From the NCBI RefSeq assembly GCF_022637415.1, contig NZ_CP093340.1, positions 2,666,001 to 2,730,000 of the forward strand: a stretch of 64,000 nucleotides of DNA. Reading direction: 5' to 3'. This stretch comes from Luteimonas sp. S4-F44 (GTDB lineage Bacteria > Pseudomonadota > Gammaproteobacteria > Xanthomonadales > Xanthomonadaceae). Shown piece after piece: positions 27,245 through 36,417 of this stretch (position 1 is its first letter; the number at the start of each line of letters is the position of its first letter). A program made the position numbers and the translations under genes. Under the pieces are notes generated by a model. That model made no database searches, was not told the DNA's origin, and worked only from the letters and a program-made list of their open reading frames with translations.

Positions 27245-30103
27245 TCAGAACCGGTAGCTCAAGCCCAGCGTGAGCGAGCGGCCGTAGCGGTAGTAGCCCT
27301 GCGTCAGAAGCGGATTGCCGTTGATGCTGGACGTGTTCTCGTCGTCGAGCAGGTTGCTGCCCTCCAGCGAGATCGTGAAACGGTCGTTGACCGCGTAGGA
27401 CGCGTGCGCGGTCAACCAGGTGATCGGATCGGCCTGCTCGTTGTAGCCCTCGCCGAGTACATTGATCGCGGTCACGAAGCCGTCGGTGTGGTCGGCCGTG
27501 GCGCCGATCGACCACGGCCCCTTTTCGTACATCAGGCCCAGCGAGTACACCGACGGCGCGATCCCTTCGAGCGGGCGCTCGAACTCACCGACCCAGCTGC
27601 GCGCCCAGTTGCGGGTGTACTGCGCACGGAAGCCGAAGCCGTTGTCCCAGAAGTGCTGGAGCCCGGCCTCGATGCCGCGCACCTTGGCATAGTCGCCATT
27701 GATCGGGCGCATGACGTTGAACAGCGTCGGCCCGGTGCTCACCGGGTCCCCATTAGCATCGACGATCGGCCCGACGCCGATGTCCTGACCCGGTTCCCAA
27801 CTGGTGGTGATCTGGTTGCTGATGCGCTTGTAGAACACCGCGACGTTGAAGATCGAGCGCTCGGTGAAGTACCACTCCAGCGACAGGTCGCCCTGCTTGG
27901 CGCTGTAGGGCTGCAGATCGACGTTGCCGCCGTAGATCTGGGTGAACTCGCCCCAGGACACGCTGGCCGTGGTGTTGGTCGGCGCCAGCGTGTCGACCGG
28001 CGGCCGGGCCATGGTCTTGGCGGCGCCCACGCGCAGCTGCAGGTCTTCGGTGAAGCTCCAGATGAAGTTCGCCGACGGTAGGTAGAAGGTGTAGTCCCCC
28101 TTTTGCTCGATCACGCTGGGCGTGTCGTAGACCGCGGTGTAGTTGAACGCGCCGTTCTCGATGATCTGCAGGATCTTCGCGTCCCAGGCCTGCGAAGTCG
28201 TGTCGGTTCTGACCACGCGCATGCCGACATCGCCGCGCCAGCGTTCACCGGCGAAATCGGCCTGCACGTAGAACGCATTGGTCTTTTCCGAGACGCGGTA
28301 GCTCTCCAGCGGATTCCATTGCGGCGCTGCGTTGGCGAAATCGTAGGGCGTGCCATCGGCGCGGGGCCGGCCGTCGTACTGGGCCAGATGGCCGAGGTAG
28401 TTGGGGACGTCGAAAGCGATGAACGACCGCGGGAAGACCGCGTTGACCCGGCTCATGAAGCTCGGCGGCGCCAACGACTGCGAGATCACGCCAGTGCCCA
28501 GGTCGCCGACGTTGATGGCATTGTCGCCCGAGTAGTAATCGGCGCCGCCGTTGAGGGTGTTGTTGATCAGATCGCGCGACTTCTTGCGGTCGGTGACATT
28601 GACGCCGAAGCGCAGGCGATCGAACACCGAGCGGCCGACGAACAGTTCGCCGCCGAGGGCACCGCCGGTGATTTCATCGACGATGTTGTCGCCGCGCAGT
28701 TCCATGTAATGGGTGTTGAAATCGGACGCGCCAAAGGTGCCGGTCCCGAAGCCATCGGCCAGCGAGCGGCCATCGTCGAAGTCCACCCGAACATTGGGCA
28801 TCGCGGCGCCGCTCAGGTCGATGCGGGCGGTGTTGGGCTGGTTCATGCGCAGGACCACATAGGAATCCTGGCCGCCCGAGTAGCGCTTTGAGGTCGACCG
28901 ATACACGTCGGCAGTGAGGGTGAAATCGTCATTGACCTGCCACTGCGCGTTGGCCCCGTACAGATCGGTGTCGACCACGCGATGCTCGGTCATGTTGAGC
29001 AGTTCGGGGTTGAGCCGCAGCTCCGGATCCGGGTTGTCCATCGTGAAGCCGGTGACGATGCCGTTCTGGACGGTGATGTCGGACCAGCGACCGGGCGCGA
29101 ACAGCGGGTAGTAGGACTGCTGGTAGCCGACCTGCGGCGAATCGAGCCGCGTGGTCAGGCCGTCCACCGTGAGCCGGAAGCGGTCGCTGGGCCGCCATTC
29201 CAGCTTGCCGGAGAACGCGCGCCGCTTCTTTTCCTCGATGATCGAGCCGGCACGGAACTGGCCGGGTGCGATCAGGCCGTACTCCTCGGGATCGAGTTCG
29301 CCGTTGCCGTTCGGGTCGATGTTGCCGCCCCAGGCGTTGCCGAACCAGGTCTCATCCGTCGGGTCGGGATTGCGGGTCCAGCCGCCGTCGTTGCCGGCGA
29401 TGTCGGTACGGTCCCGGCGCTTGCCGTACACCACGCCGAGCAGCACGCCGACGGTGTCGTCGGCGAAGGTGTTGCTGTAGGTCGCCGAGAACTTGCGCCC
29501 GTTGAGCTCGGACATCTGGTTGCGATCGCCCTCGACGCGGACGATGCCGTGCTGTCCAGTGCGGTCGAAGGGACTGGCCGAGCGCAGGTTGATCAGGCCG
29601 CCGATCGCGCCCTCGGTCAACGACGACTGCGCGCCCTTGATCACGTCGGCGCCGCTGATCACATCCGACGGCAGCACGTCGAATGCGAAGTCGCGGCCTG
29701 CGCCGTCGGTCGCCAACAGACGGCCATTGAACGTCGTCAGGGTGTACTCGGGCCCCAGGCCGCGCACGCTGACCTTCTGGCCTTCGCCGCCCGCCGTGCG
29801 GCTGATCGAGACACCGGTGATATGGCTCAGCGAGTCGGCGACGTTGTCGTCCGGGAACTTGCCCAGTTCCAGTGCGCTGATCGAATCCTGCACGGTGGCC
29901 GCATCGCGCTTGAGCTCGACCGCCCGCGCAAGGCTGCCGCGGACACCGGTCACGATCACCGCATCGAGTGACTCGATCCGTTCGTCCACGGGCCCGGCCG
30001 GGTCTCCGGCGTCCTGGACCTGGGCCGACACGCCGGCCGGCACCACGAGCGCCAGCGCGATGCTGCAAAAAAGCGGATTGCGATGCGGACGAACGGTCTT
30101 CAC
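27245..30103 (-). CDS. TonB-dependent receptor, carbohydrate (CUT) type
   Basis: A 952-residue outer-membrane receptor. Signal peptide ~1-27 (ALVVPAGVSAQ), TonB-box-like LDAVIVTGVRGSLARAVELK, plug with DSISALELGKFPDDNVADSL, GVSISRTAGGEGQKVSVRGL and EGAIGGLINLRSASPF, then a large barrel ending LTLGLSYRF. The KFPDDNVADSL element is a hallmark of the xanthomonad and caulobacter receptors for oligosaccharides. Its place between a DUF4832 protein and divergent kbaZ-agaS suggests galactosamine-containing glycans as ligand. It starts at a GTG (30103) with CGAGGA 7 bases upstream; the nearby ATG is in another frame and stops at once. Confidence 0.92.
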   Translation of the reverse strand: MKTVRPHRNPLFCSIALALVVPAGVSAQVQDAGDPAGPVDERIESLDAVIVTGVRGSLARAVELKRDAATVQDSISALELGKFPDDNVADSLSHITGVSISRTAGGEGQKVSVRGLGPEYTLTTFNGRLLATDGAGRDFAFDVLPSDVISGADVIKGAQSSLTEGAIGGLINLRSASPFDRTGQHGIVRVEGDRNQMSELNGRKFSATYSNTFADDTVGVLLGVVYGKRRDRTDIAGNDGGWTRNPDPTDETWFGNAWGGNIDPNGNGELDPEEYGLIAPGQFRAGSIIEEKKRRAFSGKLEWRPSDRFRLTVDGLTTRLDSPQVGYQQSYYPLFAPGRWSDITVQNGIVTGFTMDNPDPELRLNPELLNMTEHRVVDTDLYGANAQWQVNDDFTLTADVYRSTSKRYSGGQDSYVVLRMNQPNTARIDLSGAAMPNVRVDFDDGRSLADGFGTGTFGASDFNTHYMELRGDNIVDEITGGALGGELFVGRSVFDRLRFGVNVTDRKKSRDLINNTLNGGADYYSGDNAINVGDLGTGVISQSLAPPSFMSRVNAVFPRSFIAFDVPNYLGHLAQYDGRPRADGTPYDFANAAPQWNPLESYRVSEKTNAFYVQADFAGERWRGDVGMRVVRTDTTSQAWDAKILQIIENGAFNYTAVYDTPSVIEQKGDYTFYLPSANFIWSFTEDLQLRVGAAKTMARPPVDTLAPTNTTASVSWGEFTQIYGGNVDLQPYSAKQGDLSLEWYFTERSIFNVAVFYKRISNQITTSWEPGQDIGVGPIVDANGDPVSTGPTLFNVMRPINGDYAKVRGIEAGLQHFWDNGFGFRAQYTRNWARSWVGEFERPLEGIAPSVYSLGLMYEKGPWSIGATADHTDGFVTAINVLGEGYNEQADPITWLTAHASYAVNDRFTISLEGSNLLDDENTSSINGNPLLTQGYYRYGRSLTLGLSYRF

Positions 30104-30141
30104 AGAAGCATCCTCGAAGTGGGTGGCTGTGGGGGCGACCT

Positions 30142-30207
30142 ACAAAACGAAATCCAGCCTAAATGATGTTTCGTTTGGCATCAACATCTTCGTGTAACGA
30201 AATTTTG
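30142..30207. promoter_or_regulatory. cluster of ACGAAA/TTTCGT repeats (candidate AgaR-type operator), receptor side
   Basis: ACGAAAT at 30147-30153, TTTCGTTT at 30169-30176 and AACGAAAT at 30196-30203 lie 40-100 bases ahead of the receptor gene, within the 422-base intergenic space shared with kbaZ. The TTTCGTTT motif resembles the direct repeats bound by the DeoR-family regulator AgaR of GalNAc genes. The rest of this intergenic region (30210-30370) is GC-rich and holds nothing I recognise. Confidence 0.5.
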
Positions 30208-30377
30208 AGAATACGGGCGCTGGACCGTCCGCCCGGCGCGCATGCCGGCCGTCAGCGCCGGTACCTAGGCTGAGATTCGCCGCTCGATCCACTCACCCGC
30301 CCGGCAGCGGGCGACCGACTCCCCACCGCCGGGCTCGACGGCCGAGGTCTGCGGCGAGAACTCGCTTCGATTAATAT

Positions 30378-30399
30378 AAAACGAAAGAAAACGTTGCTA
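30378..30399. promoter_or_regulatory. second operator-like element, kbaZ side
   Basis: AAACGAAAGAAAACGTTGCTA combines an ACGAAA repeat of the same kind as on the receptor side with a 14-base AGAAAACGTTGCTA (30386-30399) that partly resembles the LacI-type sites near fba and pyk. It follows an AT-rich TTAATATAAA that may contain the -10 box for kbaZ-agaS. Confidence 0.45.
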
Positions 30400-30525
30400 A
30401 GCGCTATGTTTCGCCGCAGACTCTTCCGCGCGCCGGATGCGCTTGTTGCCCCACCCGTCCGCGGCTCTGCGGACCGATTCGGACGGCAAGCAGCCTCCGC
30501 CCCCTTTCTGAAAACGAGGATCGCG

Positions 30526-31815
30526 ATGCACGCCCTGCTCGAGTTGGTCGCCCGCCACACGCGTGGCGACGCCGCCGGCATCCCCTCCATCTGTTGCGCC
30601 CATCCGCTGGTGCTGGAGGCCGCGCTGCGCCATGCCCGGCGCCACGCCCTGCCGCTGGTGCTGGTCGAGGCGACCTGCAACCAGGTCAACCAGGACGGCG
30701 GCTACACCGGCATGACCCCGGCCGACTTCGTCGCTTTCGTCGGCGGCATCGCCGAGCGGGTCGGCGTCGACCCGGCGCGCATCGCGCTCGGCGGCGATCA
30801 CCTGGGGCCCAATCCCTGGACCGCGCTCGAGGCCGAGGCGGGGATGGTCAAGGCCGAGACGATGGTCGCCGCCTACGTCGCCGCGGGCTTCCGCAAGCTC
30901 CACCTCGACTGCTCGATGGCCTGCGCCGACGATCCGGTGCCGCTGCCCGAGGCGACGATCGTCAAACGCGCGGTGCGGCTGTGCCGCGCGGCCGAGGCCG
31001 CGCATGCTCAGGCCGGCGGCGAGCCGCCGGTCTATGTGATCGGCACCGAAGTGCCGGTGCCCGGCGGCGCGACCGAGGCCATCGAGGGCCTGGCGGTGAC
31101 CGCGCCCGAGGCCGCGCTGGCGACGATCGACGCCCACCGGGACGCGTTCGCGGCCGCCGGTCTGCAGGCGGCGTGGACGCGGGTGATCGCCTCGGTGGTG
31201 CAGCCGGGCGTGGAGTTCGACCACCACCAGGTCATCGACTACGTGCCGGCGGCCGCGCGCGCGCTCAGCGCCGCGATCGAACAGGTCAAGGGCCTGGTGT
31301 TCGAGGCGCATTCGACCGACTACCAGACCCCGGACGCGCTGGCCGCGCTGGTGCGCGACCATTTCGCGATCCTCAAGGTCGGTCCCGGCCTGACCTTTGC
31401 GCTGCGCGAGGCGCTGTGGGCGCTGGATGCGATCGAGCGCGAGTGGATCGCGCCGGACCGGCGTGCGCAGCTGCGCGAGACCGCACTGGCGCGGATGCGC
31501 GCCGAGCCCGGCCACTGGCAGCGCTACTACCACGCCCAGGGCGAGGCGCTGACGATCGATCTGCAGTACAGCTTGAGTGACCGCATCCGCTACTACTGGC
31601 CGGACCCGGCGATCGAGGCGGCCTGCCAGCAGTTGTTCGCCAACCTGCGCCAGAGCCCGCCGCCGATGCCGCTGGTCAGCCAGTACCTGCCGCAGGCGCT
31701 GCGTGCGCTGCGCGCCGACCGCGCCCCGCTCGATCCCGCCGCCCTCGTGATGGCCCACATCGCCATCGCTCTCGACGACTACCACCATGCCTGTGTCCCC
31801 GATGCCCAGCCCTGA
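30526..31815 (+). CDS. kbaZ: tagatose-1,6-bisphosphate aldolase subunit KbaZ/GatZ
   Basis: A 429-residue protein with the GatZ/KbaZ layout: CCAHPLVLEAALRHA, LVEATCNQVNQDGGYTGMTPADF, ALGGDHLGPNPW, KLHLDCSMACADD, VIGTEVPVPGGA, FEAHSTDYQTPDAL, LKVGPGLTFALREALWAL and SDRIRYYWPDPAI. In enteric bacteria this subunit is required with KbaY for full tagatose-bisphosphate aldolase activity in GalNAc/galactosamine breakdown; a KbaY partner is not in the window. The start ATG has CGAGGA 5 bases upstream. It overlaps agaS by 29 bases and is the first gene of the operon. Confidence 0.93.
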   Translation: MHALLELVARHTRGDAAGIPSICCAHPLVLEAALRHARRHALPLVLVEATCNQVNQDGGYTGMTPADFVAFVGGIAERVGVDPARIALGGDHLGPNPWTALEAEAGMVKAETMVAAYVAAGFRKLHLDCSMACADDPVPLPEATIVKRAVRLCRAAEAAHAQAGGEPPVYVIGTEVPVPGGATEAIEGLAVTAPEAALATIDAHRDAFAAAGLQAAWTRVIASVVQPGVEFDHHQVIDYVPAAARALSAAIEQVKGLVFEAHSTDYQTPDALAALVRDHFAILKVGPGLTFALREALWALDAIEREWIAPDRRAQLRETALARMRAEPGHWQRYYHAQGEALTIDLQYSLSDRIRYYWPDPAIEAACQQLFANLRQSPPPMPLVSQYLPQALRALRADRAPLDPAALVMAHIAIALDDYHHACVPDAQP

Positions 31816-32959
31816 CATTCTCGGCCTGCCCGAATCCGACCTGGCCGCCAGCGGCGCGCTGTGGACTGCGCGCGAGATCGAGCAGCAGCCGCGCATGCTC
31901 CTGCGCACCCATGCGCTGGTCGCCGAGATGGCCGAGCCGCTCGCCGCCTTCATCGCGCCGGTGTCGGGCGACCCGACCGCGCGGGTGATCCTGACCGGTG
32001 CCGGCACCTCGGCCTACATCGGCGAATGCCTGGCGCCGTGGCTCGACCGCCAGCTCGCCGCGCGCGTCGATGCGGTGCCCACGACCGATCTGGTCAGCGC
32101 GCCGCAGCTGTACCTCGATCCGGGGCGTCCGCTGCTGCTGGTCTCGTTCGGGCGTTCGGGCAACAGCCCCGAGAGCGTCGCGGCGGTGGAATTGGCCGAG
32201 GCGCTGGTCGGCGAGGTGCGCCATCTGGTGGTGACCTGCAACGCCGATGGCGCGCTGGGCCGGGTCGCGGTGCGGCAGTCGATGACCCTGCTGCTGCCGC
32301 CCGAAACCCACGATGTGAGCTTCGCGATGACCTCGAGCTTCAGTTGCATGATGCTCGCGACGCTGGCCGCGCTGTGCGGGCCGCACACACTGGCGACGCG
32401 CGTGCCCGCGATCGCCGCCGCCACCGAGGGCGTACTGCAGCAGGCGCGCGGACTGACCCAGGAGCTGGCGCTGTGCGGGTTCGAGCGTGTGGTCTACCTG
32501 GGCAGCGCGCTGTTCAAAGGCCTGGCGCGCGAGGCCGCGCTCAAGCTGGGCGAACTGAGCAACGGCGCCATCGCAACCTGCTTCGAATCGCCGATGGGCT
32601 TCCGCCACGGCCCCAAGACCTTCGTCAATGCGCGCACGCTGGTGGTAGTGTTCGTGTCCAACGACCCGCTGACCCGGCGCTACGATCTCGACCTGCTCGA
32701 CGAACTGCGCGGCGACGGCGTGGCCGCACGCGTGATCGAAGTCACCGCCGCCACGCCGCATGGGCCAGCGCGCGATGCGGTGTGCGTGGCCGGACTCGAA
32801 CGTGCGCACGATCTCGACCTGCTATGGCCCTATGTCGCCGTGGCGCAGCTGTTCGCCTTCCACGCCTCGCGAGCGCTGGGCGTGCGGCCCGACAGCCCGA
32901 ACGCACAGGGCACGGTGAACCGGGTCGTCCAGGGCGTGCGCCTGCATTCGCTGCCGTAA
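31787..32959 (+). CDS. agaS: SIS-domain galactosamine-6-phosphate deaminase/isomerase AgaS
   Basis: A 390-residue cytoplasmic protein with two SIS sugar-isomerase domains; GAGTSAYIGECLAPWL and LVSFGRSGNSPESVAAVEL in the first, VVYLGSALFKGLAREAALKL and SPMGFRHGPKTFV in the second. AgaS converts galactosamine-6-phosphate to tagatose-6-phosphate and ammonia. The coding start overlaps kbaZ; the ATG at 31802 is an alternative. Phosphorylation steps (kinase or PTS), AgaA/NagA and tagatose-6-phosphate kinase are not in the window. Confidence 0.92.
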   Translation: MPVSPMPSPDILGLPESDLAASGALWTAREIEQQPRMLLRTHALVAEMAEPLAAFIAPVSGDPTARVILTGAGTSAYIGECLAPWLDRQLAARVDAVPTTDLVSAPQLYLDPGRPLLLVSFGRSGNSPESVAAVELAEALVGEVRHLVVTCNADGALGRVAVRQSMTLLLPPETHDVSFAMTSSFSCMMLATLAALCGPHTLATRVPAIAAATEGVLQQARGLTQELALCGFERVVYLGSALFKGLAREAALKLGELSNGAIATCFESPMGFRHGPKTFVNARTLVVVFVSNDPLTRRYDLDLLDELRGDGVAARVIEVTAATPHGPARDAVCVAGLERAHDLDLLWPYVAVAQLFAFHASRALGVRPDSPNAQGTVNRVVQGVRLHSLP

Positions 32960-33016
32960 ATACTCGGTCCCGCGGACGCGATGCCGCAACGTGACGCCGA
33001 CATCGGCGCCGCGCGA

Positions 33017-33577
33017 TCAGGGGCGCCAGTTGGCGTTGCGTTCCCAGAACGCGACGCTGCGCCGGTAGGCCTCCGGGTCCAGCGGCACGCCCGAACCGCC
33101 CGCCTCGACCCCGAGCGCATTGCGCATCATCGTGATCGGCGCCATCGGAATCTCCGCAGGCTCGGCCGTATACAGACAGCCGACCACGCCCCAATCCGCA
33201 TCGATCGGCGCGCCCTCTTTCGCCAGTTGCTCGGCGCTGTAGAGGATCACCACCAGATACGCCGCACGCGGCGGGGTCACGCCTTCGAACCAGCGCACCA
33301 GCACCGGCAACTCGGCGGTATTGCGCGCCTCGTAGGCCGAGCGCAGCAGATGCCGGTTCGCCTCGGTGATCGGCACGGTCAGGCAACGCGTCGACGTCCA
33401 GTTGCGGTGCACATGCAGCTTGCAGAACGGCGCATAGCCGTCGAGCACCGCGACCGGCGCCTGCGCGTTGAGATGCGCCTCAAACGCCTCGGGCGTCGTG
33501 TCCTGGATCGTATTGCCGCGCGGGACGCGGGGAAACAGACGGGGGCGGGCGAAGGGCGTGAGAACGATGGACATCAT
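33017..33577 (-). CDS. DUF3228 family protein
   Basis: A 186-residue soluble protein without signal peptide. The features LDGYAPFCKLHVHRNWTSTR, PITEANRHLLRSAYEAR, LPVLVRWFEGVTPPRAAYL, LYTAEPAEIPMAPITMMRNA and VAFWERNANW are characteristic of the DUF3228 family, which occurs in many gammaproteobacteria and some plants and has no assigned function. The start MMSIVL has two ATGs in a row; either may be used. It is convergent with agaS and follows mqo at a distance of 85 bases on the same strand. Confidence 0.85.
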   Translation of the reverse strand: MMSIVLTPFARPRLFPRVPRGNTIQDTTPEAFEAHLNAQAPVAVLDGYAPFCKLHVHRNWTSTRCLTVPITEANRHLLRSAYEARNTAELPVLVRWFEGVTPPRAAYLVVILYSAEQLAKEGAPIDADWGVVGCLYTAEPAEIPMAPITMMRNALGVEAGGSGVPLDPEAYRRSVAFWERNANWRP

Positions 33578-33662
33578 CGGGCCGTCGGCATGGCGCGCCA
33601 GGGTAACCGCGCTTGCCGCGACGCACGAGGCGGACCCCAAACGGAATCCGCCCCGATGGCGC

Positions 33663-35366
33663 TCACAGCGCCTGCATGCGCCGGTCCAGCGCGGCCTCGT
33701 CCGGGCCTTCATCGGGCCCGTGCAGTTCCTCGTTCGCGGCGGGCGGCTGTCCGTCGCCGACCGCAGCCTGCGGCACCTCGAGATACGGCAGGCGCAACGC
33801 GCGGCTGGTCATCCCGCGGATACGGTTGGTCAGCGCCACGTCGGTGTTCAGCGACTGCCCATACGAGGGCACGATGGCGTGGATCCGATCGCGCCACGCG
33901 CCGTCCATGCGCTCGGGATAGGCACGTCGCAGCACGTCGAGCATGATCTTGGGCGAGGTAGATGCGCCAGGCGAGGCCCCCAGCAACGCCGCGATACTAC
34001 CGTCGGCGTCGGTCACGATCTCGGTCCCGAACTGCAGGATCGCGCCCTTCTGCGGATCGCGCTTGATCACCTGCACGCGCTGCCCCGCTGTGACCAGGCG
34101 CCAATCGGCCGGCTTGGCGTCTGGGTAGTACTTCTGCAGTTCGGCGAACCGGTCGGCATCCGAGAGCATGGCCTGCTGGACCAGATAGCCCACCAGATCG
34201 CGGTTCTCGGCGCCGACGCGCAGCATGCCGGTGACGTTGTGATTGTTGACCGACGAGAACAGGTCGAACCACGAACCGTGCTTGAGGAACCGCGTGCTCT
34301 GCAATGCGAACGGGCCGAACAACAGCACCGGCTTGCCGTCGAGCCTGCGCGCATCCAGGTGCGGCACCGACATCGGCGGCGAACCGGCCTCGGCCTTGCC
34401 GTAGGCCTTCACGTCGTGGCGCCCGGTGACCGCTGGATTGTCGGTCGCCAGGAACTGGCCACCGACCGGGAAGCCGCCATAGTTGGCGGCTTCGGGAATG
34501 CCCGAGTGCTGCAGCAGCGTCAGCGCCGCGCCGCCGGCGCCGACGAAGACGAAGCGGGCGCGGACCGAGCGCGTGCGGTCGGCCGACAGGTCGTGCACGG
34601 CGACCGTCCAGTTGCCATCGTCCTCGCGCTGCAGCTTGCGCACCTCGTGGCGCAGATGCAGCCCGAACCTTGGACTGCGCGACAGCGCCTGCGTCAGCTG
34701 CCGGGTGATCACCCCGAAGTTGACGTCCGTGCCCAACGGCATCCAGGTCGCGGCCACCCGCTGCGCTGGATCCCGGCCTTCCATCATCAGCGGCGCCCAG
34801 CGCGCGATCTGCGCCGGATCTTGCGAAAATTCCATGCCGTGGAACAGCGGCTCCTTGGAGAGCGCCGCGTGGCGGCGGCGCAGATAGTCGATGTTGTCGT
34901 CGCCCCAGACGAAGCTCATGTGCGGGGTCGGATTGATGAAATCGGTGGGCGTTCCCAGCCGTCCGGCCTCGACCTGGTGGGACCAGAACTGGCGCGAGAT
35001 CTCGAACTGTTCGGCGATGTCGACCGCGCGCGCGGTCTCGATCGAGCCGTCCTCGCGCTCGGGCGTGTAGTTGAGCTCGGCGAACCCCGAATGCCCGGTG
35101 CCGGCATTGTTCCAGCCGTCCGAGCTCTCCAGCGCGACCCCGTCCAGACGTTCGTAGATCTCGATCCGCCAGTCGGGTTCGAGCTCCTGCAGGTAAGTGG
35201 CCAGGGTGACGCTCATGATCCCGGCACCGATCAGCACCACATCCACCGGCTCGGCATTCTCCGGTTCCGGCGGTGCGCGTTCGAACAGCGGCCAGTACAG
35301 GAACACGCCGACGGCGATCGCGAGCACGATGACAATGCCGACGACCCTCTTGAAGAACTTTTTCAT
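33663..35366 (-). CDS. mqo: malate:quinone oxidoreductase with N-terminal membrane anchor
   Basis: A 567-residue flavoprotein oxidising malate to oxaloacetate and passing electrons to quinone. Motifs: FAD-binding [74 protein letters not shown], and [19 protein letters not shown]. The first 38 residues are unusual: a basic start and a hydrophobic helix ([18 protein letters not shown]) precede the FAD domain, whereas most Mqo are peripheral. The TCGAGGAGT ribosome site sits 5 bases from the ATG at 35366, so the anchor is real coding. It is divergent from metF. Confidence 0.95.
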   Translation of the reverse strand: MKKFFKRVVGIVIVLAIAVGVFLYWPLFERAPPEPENAEPVDVVLIGAGIMSVTLATYLQELEPDWRIEIYERLDGVALESSDGWNNAGTGHSGFAELNYTPEREDGSIETARAVDIAEQFEISRQFWSHQVEAGRLGTPTDFINPTPHMSFVWGDDNIDYLRRRHAALSKEPLFHGMEFSQDPAQIARWAPLMMEGRDPAQRVAATWMPLGTDVNFGVITRQLTQALSRSPRFGLHLRHEVRKLQREDDGNWTVAVHDLSADRTRSVRARFVFVGAGGAALTLLQHSGIPEAANYGGFPVGGQFLATDNPAVTGRHDVKAYGKAEAGSPPMSVPHLDARRLDGKPVLLFGPFALQSTRFLKHGSWFDLFSSVNNHNVTGMLRVGAENRDLVGYLVQQAMLSDADRFAELQKYYPDAKPADWRLVTAGQRVQVIKRDPQKGAILQFGTEIVTDADGSIAALLGASPGASTSPKIMLDVLRRAYPERMDGAWRDRIHAIVPSYGQSLNTDVALTNRIRGMTSRALRLPYLEVPQAAVGDGQPPAANEELHGPDEGPDEAALDRRMQAL

Positions 35367-35489
35367 TTCAGACTCCTCGAACGATCAGGCGTCGGACGCA
35401 CCCGGACCCGGGCCGCCGCATGACGTCCTGGCCAGAGCGTAGTGAACTCCGCGTCAAGCCGATGGGAACGCCCACGTCGGCCCCGCCCG

Positions 35490-35520
35490 ATATCTTATAT
35501 CCATCGCGATAAAGAGATAT
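35490..35520. promoter_or_regulatory. palindromic candidate operator upstream of metF
   Basis: ATATCT (35490-35495) and AGATAT (35515-35520) form an inverted repeat with 19 bases between, within a rare AT-rich patch 32 bases before metF. The sequence (ATATCTTATATCC ... GATAAAGAGATAT) recalls ATATCTTTATAT-type sites of ArsR-family SahR regulators of methionine-cycle genes. No such regulator gene is in the window. Confidence 0.5.
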
Positions 35521-35551
35521 GCTTTTGCCTCACTTCCGCTCCAGGTCGAGC

Positions 35552-36376
35552 ATGATCCCGATCAGCTTCGAGTTCTACCCGCCCAAGACCGACGAGCAAC
35601 GCCAGCAGTTGCATCGGACGGCCGGGAAGCTCGCCGCATATGCGCCCGAGTACGTGTCCTGCACCTTCGGCGCCGGTGGCTCGACCCTGAGCCATACGCC
35701 CGAGACGGTGCGTCGGCTCAAGCAAGACCACGGGCTCGAGGCGGCCCCGCATCTGTCGTGCGTCGGCGGCAGCCGCGAGGAGATCCGCGAGCTGCTCAAG
35801 CTTTACCGCGCGATCGGCTGCACCCGCATCGTCGCACTGCGCGGCGACCTGCCCTCAGGCATGGGCCAGCCCGGCGATCTGCGTCATGCCTCGGACCTGG
35901 TCGCGTTCATCCGCAGCGAGTTCGGCGACCGCTTCCGCATCGAGGTCGGCTGCTACCCGGAAGTGCATCCGCAGGCCGAGGACGCCCGCCGCGACCTGGC
36001 GCACTTCAAGGCCAAGATCGAGGCGGGCGCCGATGCGGCGATCACCCAGTACTTCTACAACGCCGACGCCTACTTCCACTTCGTCGACAGCGCCCGCCGC
36101 GCCGGCGTCGAGGTCCCGATCGTGCCGGGCATCATGCCGATCTCCAACTTCAGCCAGCTACGTCGGTTCTCGGAGGCCTGCGGCGCGGAGATTCCGCGCT
36201 GGATGCAGCGCAGCATGGCGGCCCACGGCGACGACGTGGCGGCGGTCCGGGCACTGGGCGCCGACATTGTCACCCGCCTGTGCGAGCGGCTGATCGCCGG
36301 CGGCGCGCCGGCGCTGCATTTCTATACGCTCAACCTCGCCAAGCCGACCCAGACCATCCTCTCCCGGCTGGCCTGA
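35552..36376 (+). CDS. metF: methylenetetrahydrofolate reductase
   Basis: A 274-residue FAD enzyme reducing 5,10-methylene-THF to 5-methyl-THF for methionine synthesis. Signatures: SFEFYPPKTDEQRQQL, YVSCTFGAGGST, HLSCVGGSREEI, IVALRGDLPSG, GCYPEVHP, ITQYFYNADAYFHFV and LHFYTLNL. The start at 35552 (MIPISFEFYPP) matches the family; an upstream ATG at 35519 lies inside the palindromic element and would add an unrelated 11-residue leader. It takes its substrate from the glycine cleavage and other folate routes and feeds the same methyl cycle as metK and ahcY. Confidence 0.97.
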   Translation: MIPISFEFYPPKTDEQRQQLHRTAGKLAAYAPEYVSCTFGAGGSTLSHTPETVRRLKQDHGLEAAPHLSCVGGSREEIRELLKLYRAIGCTRIVALRGDLPSGMGQPGDLRHASDLVAFIRSEFGDRFRIEVGCYPEVHPQAEDARRDLAHFKAKIEAGADAAITQYFYNADAYFHFVDSARRAGVEVPIVPGIMPISNFSQLRRFSEACGAEIPRWMQRSMAAHGDDVAAVRALGADIVTRLCERLIAGGAPALHFYTLNLAKPTQTILSRLA

Positions 36377-36417
36377 GGCCACTGTCGCGGTCACCGGCCT
36401 GGCGCTAGGCTGCGCCG

